Part shown: positions 1-5,457 of the stretch, piece by piece | How positions within the stretch are numbered: position 1 is the stretch's first letter | Layout of the letters: the number at the start of each line of letters is the position of its first letter | Source of the DNA: CAVPGH01 sp046726955 | GTDB lineage: Bacteria; Acidobacteriota; Vicinamibacteria; Fen-336 | Reading direction: 5' to 3' | Assembly (NCBI GenBank): GCA_046726955.1 | Contig: JBKPBQ010000202.1 | Span: 1-5,764 of the forward strand | DNA length: 5,764 bases | The notes under the pieces: model-generated | The model's database searches: none | The model's input: only the letters and a program-made list of their open reading frames with translations | Told to the model about the DNA's origin: nothing | Made by a program: the position numbers and the translations under genes

Positions 1-1
1 A

Positions 2-55
2 CTCAAGAGCAAGAGCCCGGCCACCGTCCGCGACGACGGAAATCCCGTGAGATGA
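2..55 (+). CDS. C-terminal tail of an unidentified upstream gene (5' partial)
   Basis: The frame beginning at base 2 reads 17 codons (LKSKSPATVRDDGNPVR) and stops at TGA 53-55. Fourteen of the 17 sense codons end in G or C, like the clear genes of this window, whereas the other two forward frames here do not show that pattern. This suggests the end of a real gene that starts outside the window. The tail is basic and polar and carries no motif that I recognise, so no function is assigned. The stretch is short, so the composition argument is only moderate. Confidence 0.4.
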   Translation, partial: LKSKSPATVRDDGNPVR

Positions 56-90
56 GGGGCCTGGGGATCGCCAAGGGCCTCCGCGTCGCA

Positions 91-120
91 GCGTTTGTAG
101 ATATTTCACTCGTCACTGAC
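91..120 (+). promoter_or_regulatory. AT-richer leader patch, candidate promoter/operator region
   Basis: In the 117-nt gap before the PAP2 gene this is the only stretch that is clearly AT-rich for the window. It contains TTGTAG (95-100), GATATT (100-105; four of six matches to a -10 box), a TCACT direct repeat (106-110 and 113-117) and the small palindrome GTCAcTGAC (112-120). No -35/-10 pair with a normal spacer can be drawn, so a promoter is inferred from composition and position only. It would serve the PAP2, barrel and glycosylase genes. Confidence 0.25.
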
Positions 121-140
121 CCGCCTCGACGCCCTCGCCG

Positions 141-162
141 CGATCCGATACGCTTCGGATCG
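141..162. repeat. Perfect 8-bp inverted repeat, 10 nt before the PAP2 start
   Basis: CGATCCGA (141-148) and TCGGATCG (155-162) are exact reverse complements separated by a 6-nt loop. The second arm ends 10 nt before the ATG at 173. No T-run follows, so it does not look like an intrinsic terminator. In RNA it would form a stable hairpin over the place where a ribosome binding site should be; in DNA it could be an operator half-site pair. No good Shine-Dalgarno sequence lies between it and the ATG. Confidence 0.5.
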
Positions 163-172
163 AGCCTCCAAG

Positions 173-910
173 ATGGGGACATTCGCTCGCTTCGGACGGC
201 AGCTGCGGACGATCGGCACGCGCTGGGAGGAGCTCTCCCGGGTGGATTCCCGGCTGCTCCTCGCCATGCTGTCGGTCGTCTTCTGCGTCTGGGTGTTCGT
301 GGTGGTGAGCGACTCCGTCACCACCCGCCGGACACAGCACATCGACGAGCGGGTGCTGCGGCTCCTGCGCGATCCGGAGGACGTCTCGACGCCCCGGGGG
401 CCGGCCTGGCTGCCCGGCATGATGAGGGACATCACGTCGCTCGGCAGCCTGCCCGTCCTCACGCTCTTCGTGCTCGCGGTCGCCGGCTCGCTGGTCGCGC
501 GGCGCCAGCGGCACGCGCTCGTGCTGGTGCTCGTGGCCACCGCCGGCGGCGAGGCCCTGAATCTGCTGCTCAAGAGCGTGTTCGACCGCCCGCGCCCGGA
601 CGTGGCGCTCCGTCTGACTCCGGTGAGCTCGCCGAGCTTCCCGAGCGGGCACGCCATGGAATCCGCCGTCATCTACTTCACACTCGCCGCGCTGCTCGCC
701 CGGCTCGTGGAGCCGCGTCCGCTGAAGCTCTACTTCCTCGCCCTCGCCGCCTTCCTGAGCTTCATCGTGGGGGTGAGCCGGGTGTACCTCGGGGTGCACT
801 ACCCGACCGACGTGCTCGCCGGATGGACGGCGGGGATCGCCTGGGCGCTCGTCTGCTGGACGGCGGCGAGCCGCCTCCAGCGCGAGGGCTCGGTGGAACC
901 GGCGAAGTAG
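173..910 (+). CDS. PAP2-family membrane phosphatase
   Basis: A 245-aa integral membrane protein with the complete PAP2 (type 2 phosphatidic acid phosphatase) signature: K134 with R141-P142 (Kx6RP), PSGH at 157-160, and S202-R203 with H209 and D213 (SRx5HxxxD). In this family H209 is the phosphohistidine nucleophile and H160 the acid. Hydrophobic stretches near residues 28-46, 90-109, 114-133, 163-179, 186-203 and 213-231 suggest six membrane helices, the usual bacterial PAP2 topology. Likely substrates are lipid phosphates or pyrophosphates such as undecaprenyl pyrophosphate or phosphatidylglycerophosphate; the sequence does not choose between them. ATG 173 is the only canonical start after the in-frame stop at 98-100. 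No clear Shine-Dalgarno site precedes it, and an inverted repeat sits just upstream. The barrel-protein gene starts 9 nt after the stop, so the two are probably cotranscribed. Confidence 0.93.
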   Translation: MGTFARFGRQLRTIGTRWEELSRVDSRLLLAMLSVVFCVWVFVVVSDSVTTRRTQHIDERVLRLLRDPEDVSTPRGPAWLPGMMRDITSLGSLPVLTLFVLAVAGSLVARRQRHALVLVLVATAGGEALNLLLKSVFDRPRPDVALRLTPVSSPSFPSGHAMESAVIYFTLAALLARLVEPRPLKLYFLALAAFLSFIVGVSRVYLGVHYPTDVLAGWTAGIAWALVCWTAASRLQREGSVEPAK

Positions 911-919
911 GACCGCGGG

Positions 920-2167
920 TTGCGCCGCGCGCTCGCCGCCCTCGCCCTGATCGCCGTCTCCGGAAGTGTCGTCGGCGCGGGCGAGCTGGACCTCCGCGGC
1001 GCCCTGTCCGCGCGCGGGCTCGTCGTCGAGGGCCAGCGCTCGTGGATCGAAGGCGGATACGGCCGGCTCACCGAGGGAGCCGAGTCGTCGTCCGACGCGC
1101 TGCCCGCCTTTCGCGGCCGCGTCCAGCTCGGCCTCGACTGGAGGCCGACGCCGGCCTGGCTCTTCCGCGTCCACGGGACCTACCAGGGCGAGCCGGAGGA
1201 CTCGCGGGGACACGCGGCCGGCCTCACCGAGGCCTTCGCACAGCTCCGCCTCGAGCTCGACGTGCGCACGACGCTTCGCCTCCGCGCCGGCCTCTTCTTC
1301 CCGCCGACCTCGCTCGAGAACGTGGACCCGCTCTGGCAGTCTCCGTACACGATCACGCTCTCCGCGTGGAACACCTGGATCGGCGAGGAGGTGCGGCTCA
1401 CCGGCTTCGACTCGCAGCTCACCCGCGACCTCGGAGGCAGCCGTCTCGACGTCGCGGCCGCCGCGTTCGCCTTCGCCGAGCCTTCGGGGGCGCTCCTGGC
1501 CTGGCGCGGCTTCGGCCTCGGCGACCGCCTCACGACGGTGGGCGAGTTCCTTCCCCTTCCCCCGCTGCGCAGCTTCGAGCCCGGCGAGGCCTTTGCCGAT
1601 CAGACGGGCAAGGGAACGCGTCCCATCGACGATCTCGCCGGGCGGGTGGGATGGCACGCGCGCGCCCGCTGGTCGCACGGCGAGAAGACCCTCGTCCAGG
1701 CGGCGTACACGCAGAACGGCGGCGATCGCCGTCTTCATTCGGGCCAGTACTCCTGGGACACGCACTACGGCCAGGCCGGATTCCAGGTGCCGCTCGGGGC
1801 GAAGGCGCTCTTCGTCGCGGAGGGCGCCATCGGCACGACGACGATGGGTCCACAGCAGCCGGGCGGCCCGTTCGTGGACGTGCGCTTCCGCACGGGCTAC
1901 GCGCTCCTGACCTGGACGGTGGCGGGCTTTCGCCTGACCGCGCGGGCCGACGGCTTCGAGAACCGCGATCGCGACGGCACCGCGGAGCCCAACGGCGACT
2001 CGGGATGGGCGGTGACGGCTGCTGGCTTCTGGAAACCCGCGAAGTGGGTGCGTCTCGGCCTGGAGTACCTGGTCCTGCGTGCGGATCGGCCGGCCGCGCA
2101 GTACTCTGGCGATGATCCGGACACGGACGCCCGGCGGCTGCTCGCCGAGCTGCGGTTACTGTTCTGA
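920..2167 (+). CDS. Predicted outer-membrane beta-barrel protein, TTG start
   Basis: A 415-aa secreted protein. Residues 1-20 form a Sec-type signal peptide (basic MRR, hydrophobic core of Ala and Leu, likely cleavage after VGA at 18-20). The mature part has many alternating polar/hydrophobic segments rich in Trp, Tyr, Arg and Gly, separated by acidic Gly/Asp loops, and it ends in LRLLF. A C-terminal Phe on an amphipathic strand is the recognition signal for outer-membrane barrel assembly, so it probably sits in the outer membrane as a porin-like barrel. I do not recognise the family or substrate. TTG 920 is chosen because the previous gene's TAG (908-910) is in the same frame, no other canonical start would keep the signal peptide, and AGGA (909-912) lies 7 nt upstream. 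It overlaps nothing and is followed after 3 nt by the glycosylase gene, which suggests one operon. Confidence 0.85.
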   Translation: MRRALAALALIAVSGSVVGAGELDLRGALSARGLVVEGQRSWIEGGYGRLTEGAESSSDALPAFRGRVQLGLDWRPTPAWLFRVHGTYQGEPEDSRGHAAGLTEAFAQLRLELDVRTTLRLRAGLFFPPTSLENVDPLWQSPYTITLSAWNTWIGEEVRLTGFDSQLTRDLGGSRLDVAAAAFAFAEPSGALLAWRGFGLGDRLTTVGEFLPLPPLRSFEPGEAFADQTGKGTRPIDDLAGRVGWHARARWSHGEKTLVQAAYTQNGGDRRLHSGQYSWDTHYGQAGFQVPLGAKALFVAEGAIGTTTMGPQQPGGPFVDVRFRTGYALLTWTVAGFRLTARADGFENRDRDGTAEPNGDSGWAVTAAGFWKPAKWVRLGLEYLVLRADRPAAQYSGDDPDTDARRLLAELRLLF

Positions 2168-2170
2168 GCG

Positions 2171-3004
2171 ATGCCCGAGCTGCCCGACCTGCTCTACGTC
2201 GTGTCCAGGCTCCGCGAGAGCCTGGCCGGCCGCCACGTGACGGCGGAGCGGGTGCGCGAGCCGGTCGTCCTCCGGTTCACCGTGAGGGGCAACCTCTCTC
2301 TCCTCCTCGGCCGGGAGCTGCGCGACGTCTTCCGCAAGTCGCACTTCGTCGTCTTCCGGTTCGAGGGCCTCGACCTCGCCGTGAATCCGATGCTCGCCGG
2401 CCGCTTCCGGCTCGCCGAGCCCGGAGAGAAAGAGGAAGCCACGCTCGCCTTCGCACTCGGGCTGGGCGACCGCGAGCTCCGCTACCTCGACGACAAGAGC
2501 ATGGGCAAGGCCTACCTCATCGCCAACGAAGACTGGCGCGCGATTCCCGGAATGCAGACGGGAGGGATCGACATCCTGTCCCCCGAGTTCACGCGCGAGC
2601 GCTTCTGCAGCCTGCTCAGGCACCGCCGCGACCAGGTGCGCGCCTTTCTCCTCGACAAGCGGGCGCTCGACAGCCTCGGCAACGCTTACGCGGACGAGGT
2701 CCTGTTCGAGGCGGGGATCCACCCCAAGACCTTCTGCCGCCGGCTCTCGCACGAGGACGGCGTCCGGCTGCACGACGCGATCGTCGAGGTGATGCGCGAG
2801 GCGGTGGACGAGGTGGCGCGGCGGCAGGAGCCGATCGAGGTCAAGGTGCGCGACTTCCTGAAGGTCCGTCGCAAGGAGATCTGCCCGCGCTGCGGGTCGA
2901 AGATCCGCACCGCGGGCGTGAAGGGCATGGACGCGTACTTCTGCCCGCAGTGCCAGCCCGCGACGCGCTCCGGGCTCGTGGACTGGACGCGTACCGGAAA
3001 GTGA
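2171..3004 (+). CDS. Divergent Fpg/Nei-family DNA glycosylase
   Basis: A 277-aa protein, the normal length for Fpg/MutM (about 270). It starts MPELPD, giving the Pro2 nucleophile and Glu3 after Met removal. The helix-two-turn-helix region has GNAYADE (170-176, with N171 the conserved damaged-strand contact) and AGIHP (181-185). The C-terminal zinc finger has C238, C241, C258 and C261 and ends CPQCQ. Base-excision repair of oxidised or ring-opened bases is therefore the family-level expectation. Several residues important in E. coli Fpg differ: Lys57 aligns with H58, Met74 with L75, Arg109 with K109, Phe111 with M111, and the zinc-finger Arg (five before the third Cys) with M253. This marks a separate subfamily, so its substrate is uncertain and I give no symbol. 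ATG 2171 follows the barrel gene's stop by 3 nt with no clear Shine-Dalgarno site, so translational coupling is likely. Confidence 0.88.
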   Translation: MPELPDLLYVVSRLRESLAGRHVTAERVREPVVLRFTVRGNLSLLLGRELRDVFRKSHFVVFRFEGLDLAVNPMLAGRFRLAEPGEKEEATLAFALGLGDRELRYLDDKSMGKAYLIANEDWRAIPGMQTGGIDILSPEFTRERFCSLLRHRRDQVRAFLLDKRALDSLGNAYADEVLFEAGIHPKTFCRRLSHEDGVRLHDAIVEVMREAVDEVARRQEPIEVKVRDFLKVRRKEICPRCGSKIRTAGVKGMDAYFCPQCQPATRSGLVDWTRTGK

Positions 3005-3013
3005 GGACATAAT
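2984..3013 (+). promoter_or_regulatory. Candidate sigma-70-type promoter for infA
   Basis: TGGACG (2984-2989, four of six to TTGACA) and CATAAT (3008-3013, five of six to TATAAT) are separated by 18 bp. Transcription would begin near 3020 and give a leader of about 20 nt containing the infA ribosome binding site. The -35 box and most of the spacer lie inside the 3' end of the glycosylase gene. A TAAT cluster is rare in this GC-rich window, which supports the call. An independent promoter makes sense for an essential translation factor behind a repair gene. Confidence 0.5.
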
Positions 3014-3039
3014 CCAAGGTTCCTTCCCCGGGAGAGTGG

Positions 3040-3258
3040 ATGAGCAAGGAAGACCTGATCGAGCTGCAGGGAGTGGTGACGGAAGTGCTGGCGGGCGGGA
3101 ACTACAAGGTCAAGGTCGCGGAGAACCACGAGGTGCTCGCCCGTCTGAACGGGAAGATGCGGCAGTTCCGGATCCGCGTGATCCAGGGCGACCGCGTGAC
3201 CGTCGGCGTTTCCCCCTACGACCTGAAGCGCGGGCTCATCACCTACCGCGCGAAGTGA
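3040..3258 (+). CDS. infA: Translation initiation factor IF-1
   Basis: A 72-aa protein, exactly the usual IF-1 length, and recognisable along its whole sequence: it begins MSKEDLIELQG, has LNGKMR (36-41) and GDRVTV (50-55) of the S1/OB-fold core, and ends with the diagnostic SPYDLKRG (58-65) and ITYRAK. IF-1 binds the ribosomal A site on the 30S subunit and, with IF-2 and IF-3, controls assembly of the initiation complex in the cytoplasm. The second residue is Ser and residues 42-44 are QFR, where the E. coli protein has MNF; these are ordinary variations. GGGAG (3030-3034) lies 5 nt before the ATG, the clearest Shine-Dalgarno site in the window. The gene is not beside the ribosomal protein operon seen in many bacteria. 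A promoter candidate precedes it and a short GC hairpin follows the TGA. Confidence 0.97.
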   Translation: MSKEDLIELQGVVTEVLAGGNYKVKVAENHEVLARLNGKMRQFRIRVIQGDRVTVGVSPYDLKRGLITYRAK

Positions 3259-3273
3259 CCGCGCACCGCGCGG
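3259..3273 (+). other. GC-only hairpin directly after the infA stop
   Basis: CCGCGC (3259-3264) and GCGCGG (3268-3273) are perfect reverse complements with a 3-nt ACC loop, beginning at the base after the infA TGA. A T-run is missing (ACTAGTCTCC follows), so it is a poor intrinsic terminator, but it could protect the infA mRNA end, slow polymerase, or mask the start of the next gene 10 nt further on. ACCGCGCG also occurs as a direct copy at 3245-3252, so part of the signal may be GC-rich codon usage. Confidence 0.35.
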
Positions 3274-3282
3274 ACTAGTCTC

Positions 3283-3966
3283 CTGCCCCGCCTCCGCGCC
3301 GTCCTTTTCGACCTCGACCACACGCTCCTCGACTTCGACCGCGCGCAGCGCATCGCGCTCCGCCGCGCCCTCGCCGGCTTCGGCCTTCCCTTCTCGAGGT
3401 CGACGCTCCTCGCCTACCGCGAGATCAACGACGAGATCTGGGCGCTCTACCGCCGCGGGGGCATCACGCAGCGAGCGCTCGCCGTCGAGCGCTTCCGCCG
3501 CCTCCTGCGCCACCTCGGCGCCGATCCCCGGCAAGGCTCCCGCCTCGGCGAGGTCTTCCTCGACGAGCTCTCCCTCCGCGGCGACCGCCTGCCTGGATGC
3601 CGTCCAGCCCTGGCGCGGCTCGCGAAGGATTTCCGTCTGGGCGTCGTGACGAACGGGATCGACCGCGTCCAGCGCTCGCGGCTGGCCGCCGCCGGACTCG
3701 AGGGGTTCTTCGAGGTGGTGGTGACGTCGGCGGGCTGCGGGTACGCGAAGCCCGACCCGCGCATCCTCGAGGTCGCGCTGCGCGCGCTCGCGCTCGGCCC
3801 GCGCGAGGCCCTCTACGTCGGCGACGACCTCGCGATCGACGCCGAGGCGGCCGCCCGGGCGGGGGTTCCGTTCTGCTGGGTGGAAGGAGGCGCCGCCGGC
3901 GCTCGTCGGTCGCGGCCGCGCCGCCGGGTCAGAACACTCCGCGCTCTCGCCGATCTCCTTCTATAA
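3283..3966 (+). CDS. HAD-superfamily phosphatase (subfamily IA-like), probable CTG start
   Basis: Read from CTG 3283 the product is 227 aa, a normal HAD-IA length, and begins MPRLRAVLFDLDHTLL. All four HAD motifs are present: DLDHT with nucleophile D10 and acid/base D12, T123 of VTNG, K156 of YAKPDP, and GDDxxxD with D181, D182 and D186. The helical stretch between motifs I and II (about residues 18-100) is the C1 cap. These enzymes hydrolyse small phosphorylated metabolites in the cytoplasm; the layout recalls YjjG-type nucleotidases, but the substrate is not determined. No ATG, GTG or TTG exists in frame between the infA stop (same frame) and motif I. The first canonical codon, GTG 3646, would remove motif I and the cap and leave an inactive piece. 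No Shine-Dalgarno site is visible before the CTG. The C-terminus has an Arg-rich run (208-220). The N-terminal boundary is inferred. Confidence 0.8.
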   Translation: MPRLRAVLFDLDHTLLDFDRAQRIALRRALAGFGLPFSRSTLLAYREINDEIWALYRRGGITQRALAVERFRRLLRHLGADPRQGSRLGEVFLDELSLRGDRLPGCRPALARLAKDFRLGVVTNGIDRVQRSRLAAAGLEGFFEVVVTSAGCGYAKPDPRILEVALRALALGPREALYVGDDLAIDAEAAARAGVPFCWVEGGAAGARRSRPRRRVRTLRALADLLL

Positions 3967-3967
3967 T
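3962..3967 (+). promoter_or_regulatory. TATAAT box before the pseudoprotease-def-thyX cluster
   Basis: A perfect TATAAT overlaps the stop codon of the HAD gene, in a window where such AT runs are very rare. No recognisable -35 box lies 16-19 bp upstream, and the extended-10 TG is absent. If used, transcription would start near 3973-3975, only about 10 nt before the GTG start at 3985, giving an almost leaderless mRNA. No Shine-Dalgarno site is visible there, which fits leaderless translation. The box also encodes the last Leu and stop of the HAD gene, so chance remains possible. Confidence 0.4.
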
Positions 3968-3984
3968 CGCCCGACCGGACGTCC

Positions 3985-4878
3985 GTGGATTCGCTTGTCT
4001 CCATCCCCCGCGCCGCCGCCGCATCTCTGGTCTTCCTGCGGACCGAGATCCCGCGCAAGCACCCGTCGGCGGCCGTGCTCGGCGAGGCGCGGATGGGCGC
4101 GGGAGTGGCGGTGGCGCCCGACCGGGTCCTCACGGCCCACTACCTCGTGCTCGGCGCGTCGAAGGCCGAGGTCACGGGAGTGGACGGCCGGCCGCGCGGG
4201 GTCGCGCGGATCTCGCTCGACCACGAGTCCGGCCTCGCCCTCCTCGCCCTCGAGGGCGAGCCCGTGCGGCCCGCGGTCCTCGCCTCCGAGCCGGTGGAGC
4301 CCGGCCTCCCCGTCTTCCTGCTCACCTGCTCCGGAGAGCAGGAGCGGCGCGGCGCCTGCGGCCACGTGTCGATGGTCGGGCCCTTCGAAGCGTTCTGGGA
4401 GTACATGCTCGACGCCGCGATCATGACCACCGCCCTCAATCCCGGCCTCGCGGGAGGGCCGCTCTACGATTCGGACGCGCGCGTCATCGGGATCGTCTCC
4501 CTCGGTCTCGCCGCGGTGGGGCGCTACAGCCTGGCCATCCCCATCACACTCTTCCTCTCCCGACGGAGCATCCTCGAGGGCGAGACCGAGCGCGATCCGT
4601 CGGCGCGGCGGGCCTGGGTCGGCTTCTACCCGCAGGGCCACGACGGGGGTGTCGCGATCAGCGGGATCGTGCCCGGCGGCCCCGCCGAGAAGGCCGGGCT
4701 CATGCGCGGAGACCTCATCCTTTCGGTGGACGGCGAGCCGGTGTCGTCGCTGCGCGAGCTCTACCGCGCAATGTGGCGCAAGGGGCCTGGCGACTCCCTG
4801 GGCATGCAGGTCCTCCGCGAGTCCGCGATCCACGTCGTGGAGGTCGTGGCGGGAGACCGCTACGACTTCTACAAGTAG
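3985..4878 (+). CDS. Trypsin/HtrA-like PDZ protein with degraded catalytic triad (probable pseudoprotease)
   Basis: A 297-aa protein with a trypsin-like domain (about 10-195) and one PDZ domain (about 208-290; SGIVPGGPAEKAGL and RGDLILSVDGEPV are typical). The overall pattern is that of S1C/HtrA proteases, but the active site is changed. The nucleophile motif GNSGGP reads GLAGGP (154-159), with A156 in place of Ser. The usual DLALL, which supplies the Asp, reads GLALL with G83. Where LTNAHVV is expected it reads LTAHYLV (49-55), so the ungapped His position is Y53 and H52 is one residue off. Proteolysis is therefore not expected; binding of peptides or a scaffold role through the PDZ domain is an inference. 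No signal peptide or anchor helix is seen, and the in-frame HAD stop 18 nt upstream forbids a longer start, so it is probably cytoplasmic. GTG 3985 is the start. The stop abuts the def ATG. Confidence 0.85.
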   Translation: MDSLVSIPRAAAASLVFLRTEIPRKHPSAAVLGEARMGAGVAVAPDRVLTAHYLVLGASKAEVTGVDGRPRGVARISLDHESGLALLALEGEPVRPAVLASEPVEPGLPVFLLTCSGEQERRGACGHVSMVGPFEAFWEYMLDAAIMTTALNPGLAGGPLYDSDARVIGIVSLGLAAVGRYSLAIPITLFLSRRSILEGETERDPSARRAWVGFYPQGHDGGVAISGIVPGGPAEKAGLMRGDLILSVDGEPVSSLRELYRAMWRKGPGDSLGMQVLRESAIHVVEVVAGDRYDFYK

Positions 4879-5457
4879 ATGGCGATCCTCAAGGTCGCCC
4901 GTATCGGCCACCCGGTGGTGCGCCGGCCCGCCGACCCCGTCTCGCTGGACGAGCTGCGCTCGCCGGCGATGCAGCGCCTCATCGACGACATGCGCCAGAC
5001 GATGTACGAGTACGACGGCGTGGGGCTCGCCGCTCCCCAGATCCACGAGAGCCTGCGGCTGGCCGTGCTCGAAGTCCCCTCTTCCGATCGGCGCACGGAG
5101 GGCGGCGTGTCGTTCTCCGTCCTCGTGAACCCGGTGGTGACGCCCCTCGGACCCGACACCCTCGACGCCTGGGAAGGGTGCCTGTCGATCCCCGACCTGC
5201 GCGGGCTCGTCCCGCGGTTCTCGCGCCTGCGGCTCGACGCGTTCGACCGCGAGGGCCGGCCCTACACGCTGGAGGCGGAGGGCTTCCACGCCCGCGTGAT
5301 CCAGCACGAGTGCGACCACCTCGACGGCGGCGTCTACCTCGACCGCATGCGCGATCTCAGGACGCTGAGCTTCCTGAAGGAGTTCGAGGAGCACGTCGTG
5401 GGGCCGGAGCACCACGACGAGGGCGAGGCCGCCCCGCCGGCCGGCCGGGACGAATGA
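4879..5457 (+). CDS. def: Peptide deformylase
   Basis: A 192-aa iron-type peptide deformylase, which removes the N-formyl group from nascent proteins in the cytoplasm. All three family motifs are intact: GVGLAAPQ (47-54, Q54 oxyanion contact), EGCLSIP (99-105, C101 metal ligand) and HECDHLDG (143-150, H143 and H147 metal ligands, E144 catalytic). The length is slightly above the E. coli enzyme because of an acidic, Pro/Ala-rich tail after about residue 172. The intact GCLS and HEcDH motifs indicate a working enzyme. ATG 4879 is the base right after the pseudoprotease TAG (4876-4878), and no separate ribosome binding site is needed if translation is coupled. Its own stop overlaps the thyX-like start by 4 nt. 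Both contacts argue strongly for one transcript. Confidence 0.97.
   Translation: MAILKVARIGHPVVRRPADPVSLDELRSPAMQRLIDDMRQTMYEYDGVGLAAPQIHESLRLAVLEVPSSDRRTEGGVSFSVLVNPVVTPLGPDTLDAWEGCLSIPDLRGLVPRFSRLRLDAFDREGRPYTLEAEGFHARVIQHECDHLDGGVYLDRMRDLRTLSFLKEFEEHVVGPEHHDEGEAAPPAGRDE

Noticed and set aside
113..1765. Long antisense open frame of 550 codons
   Set aside because: Low-complexity Arg/Glu/Ala/Gly product opposite two well supported genes; long antisense frames are expected when third positions are G or C.
52..2115. Long open frame of 687 codons on the + strand
   Set aside because: It overlaps the PAP2 and barrel genes in another frame, is almost only Arg, Ala, Gly, Pro, and has no motif; it is a by-product of GC-rich codon use.
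3259..3282. Intrinsic terminator of infA
   Set aside because: A GC stem is present but no T-run follows, so it is listed only as a hairpin.
3646..3966. Short HAD-like gene starting at GTG 3646
   Set aside because: This start falls inside motif II and omits the nucleophile and cap, although the same frame upstream encodes them; treated as the 3' part of the gene from 3283.
3040..3966. A natural IF-1/HAD fusion by read-through of the infA TGA
   Set aside because: The two share a frame, but IF-1 ends at its normal length and no read-through signal is visible; kept only as an alternative in the start-codon finding.
3961..5415. Antisense open frame of 484 codons
   Set aside because: Lies opposite the pseudoprotease and def, both of which have clear family motifs; the antisense product has none.
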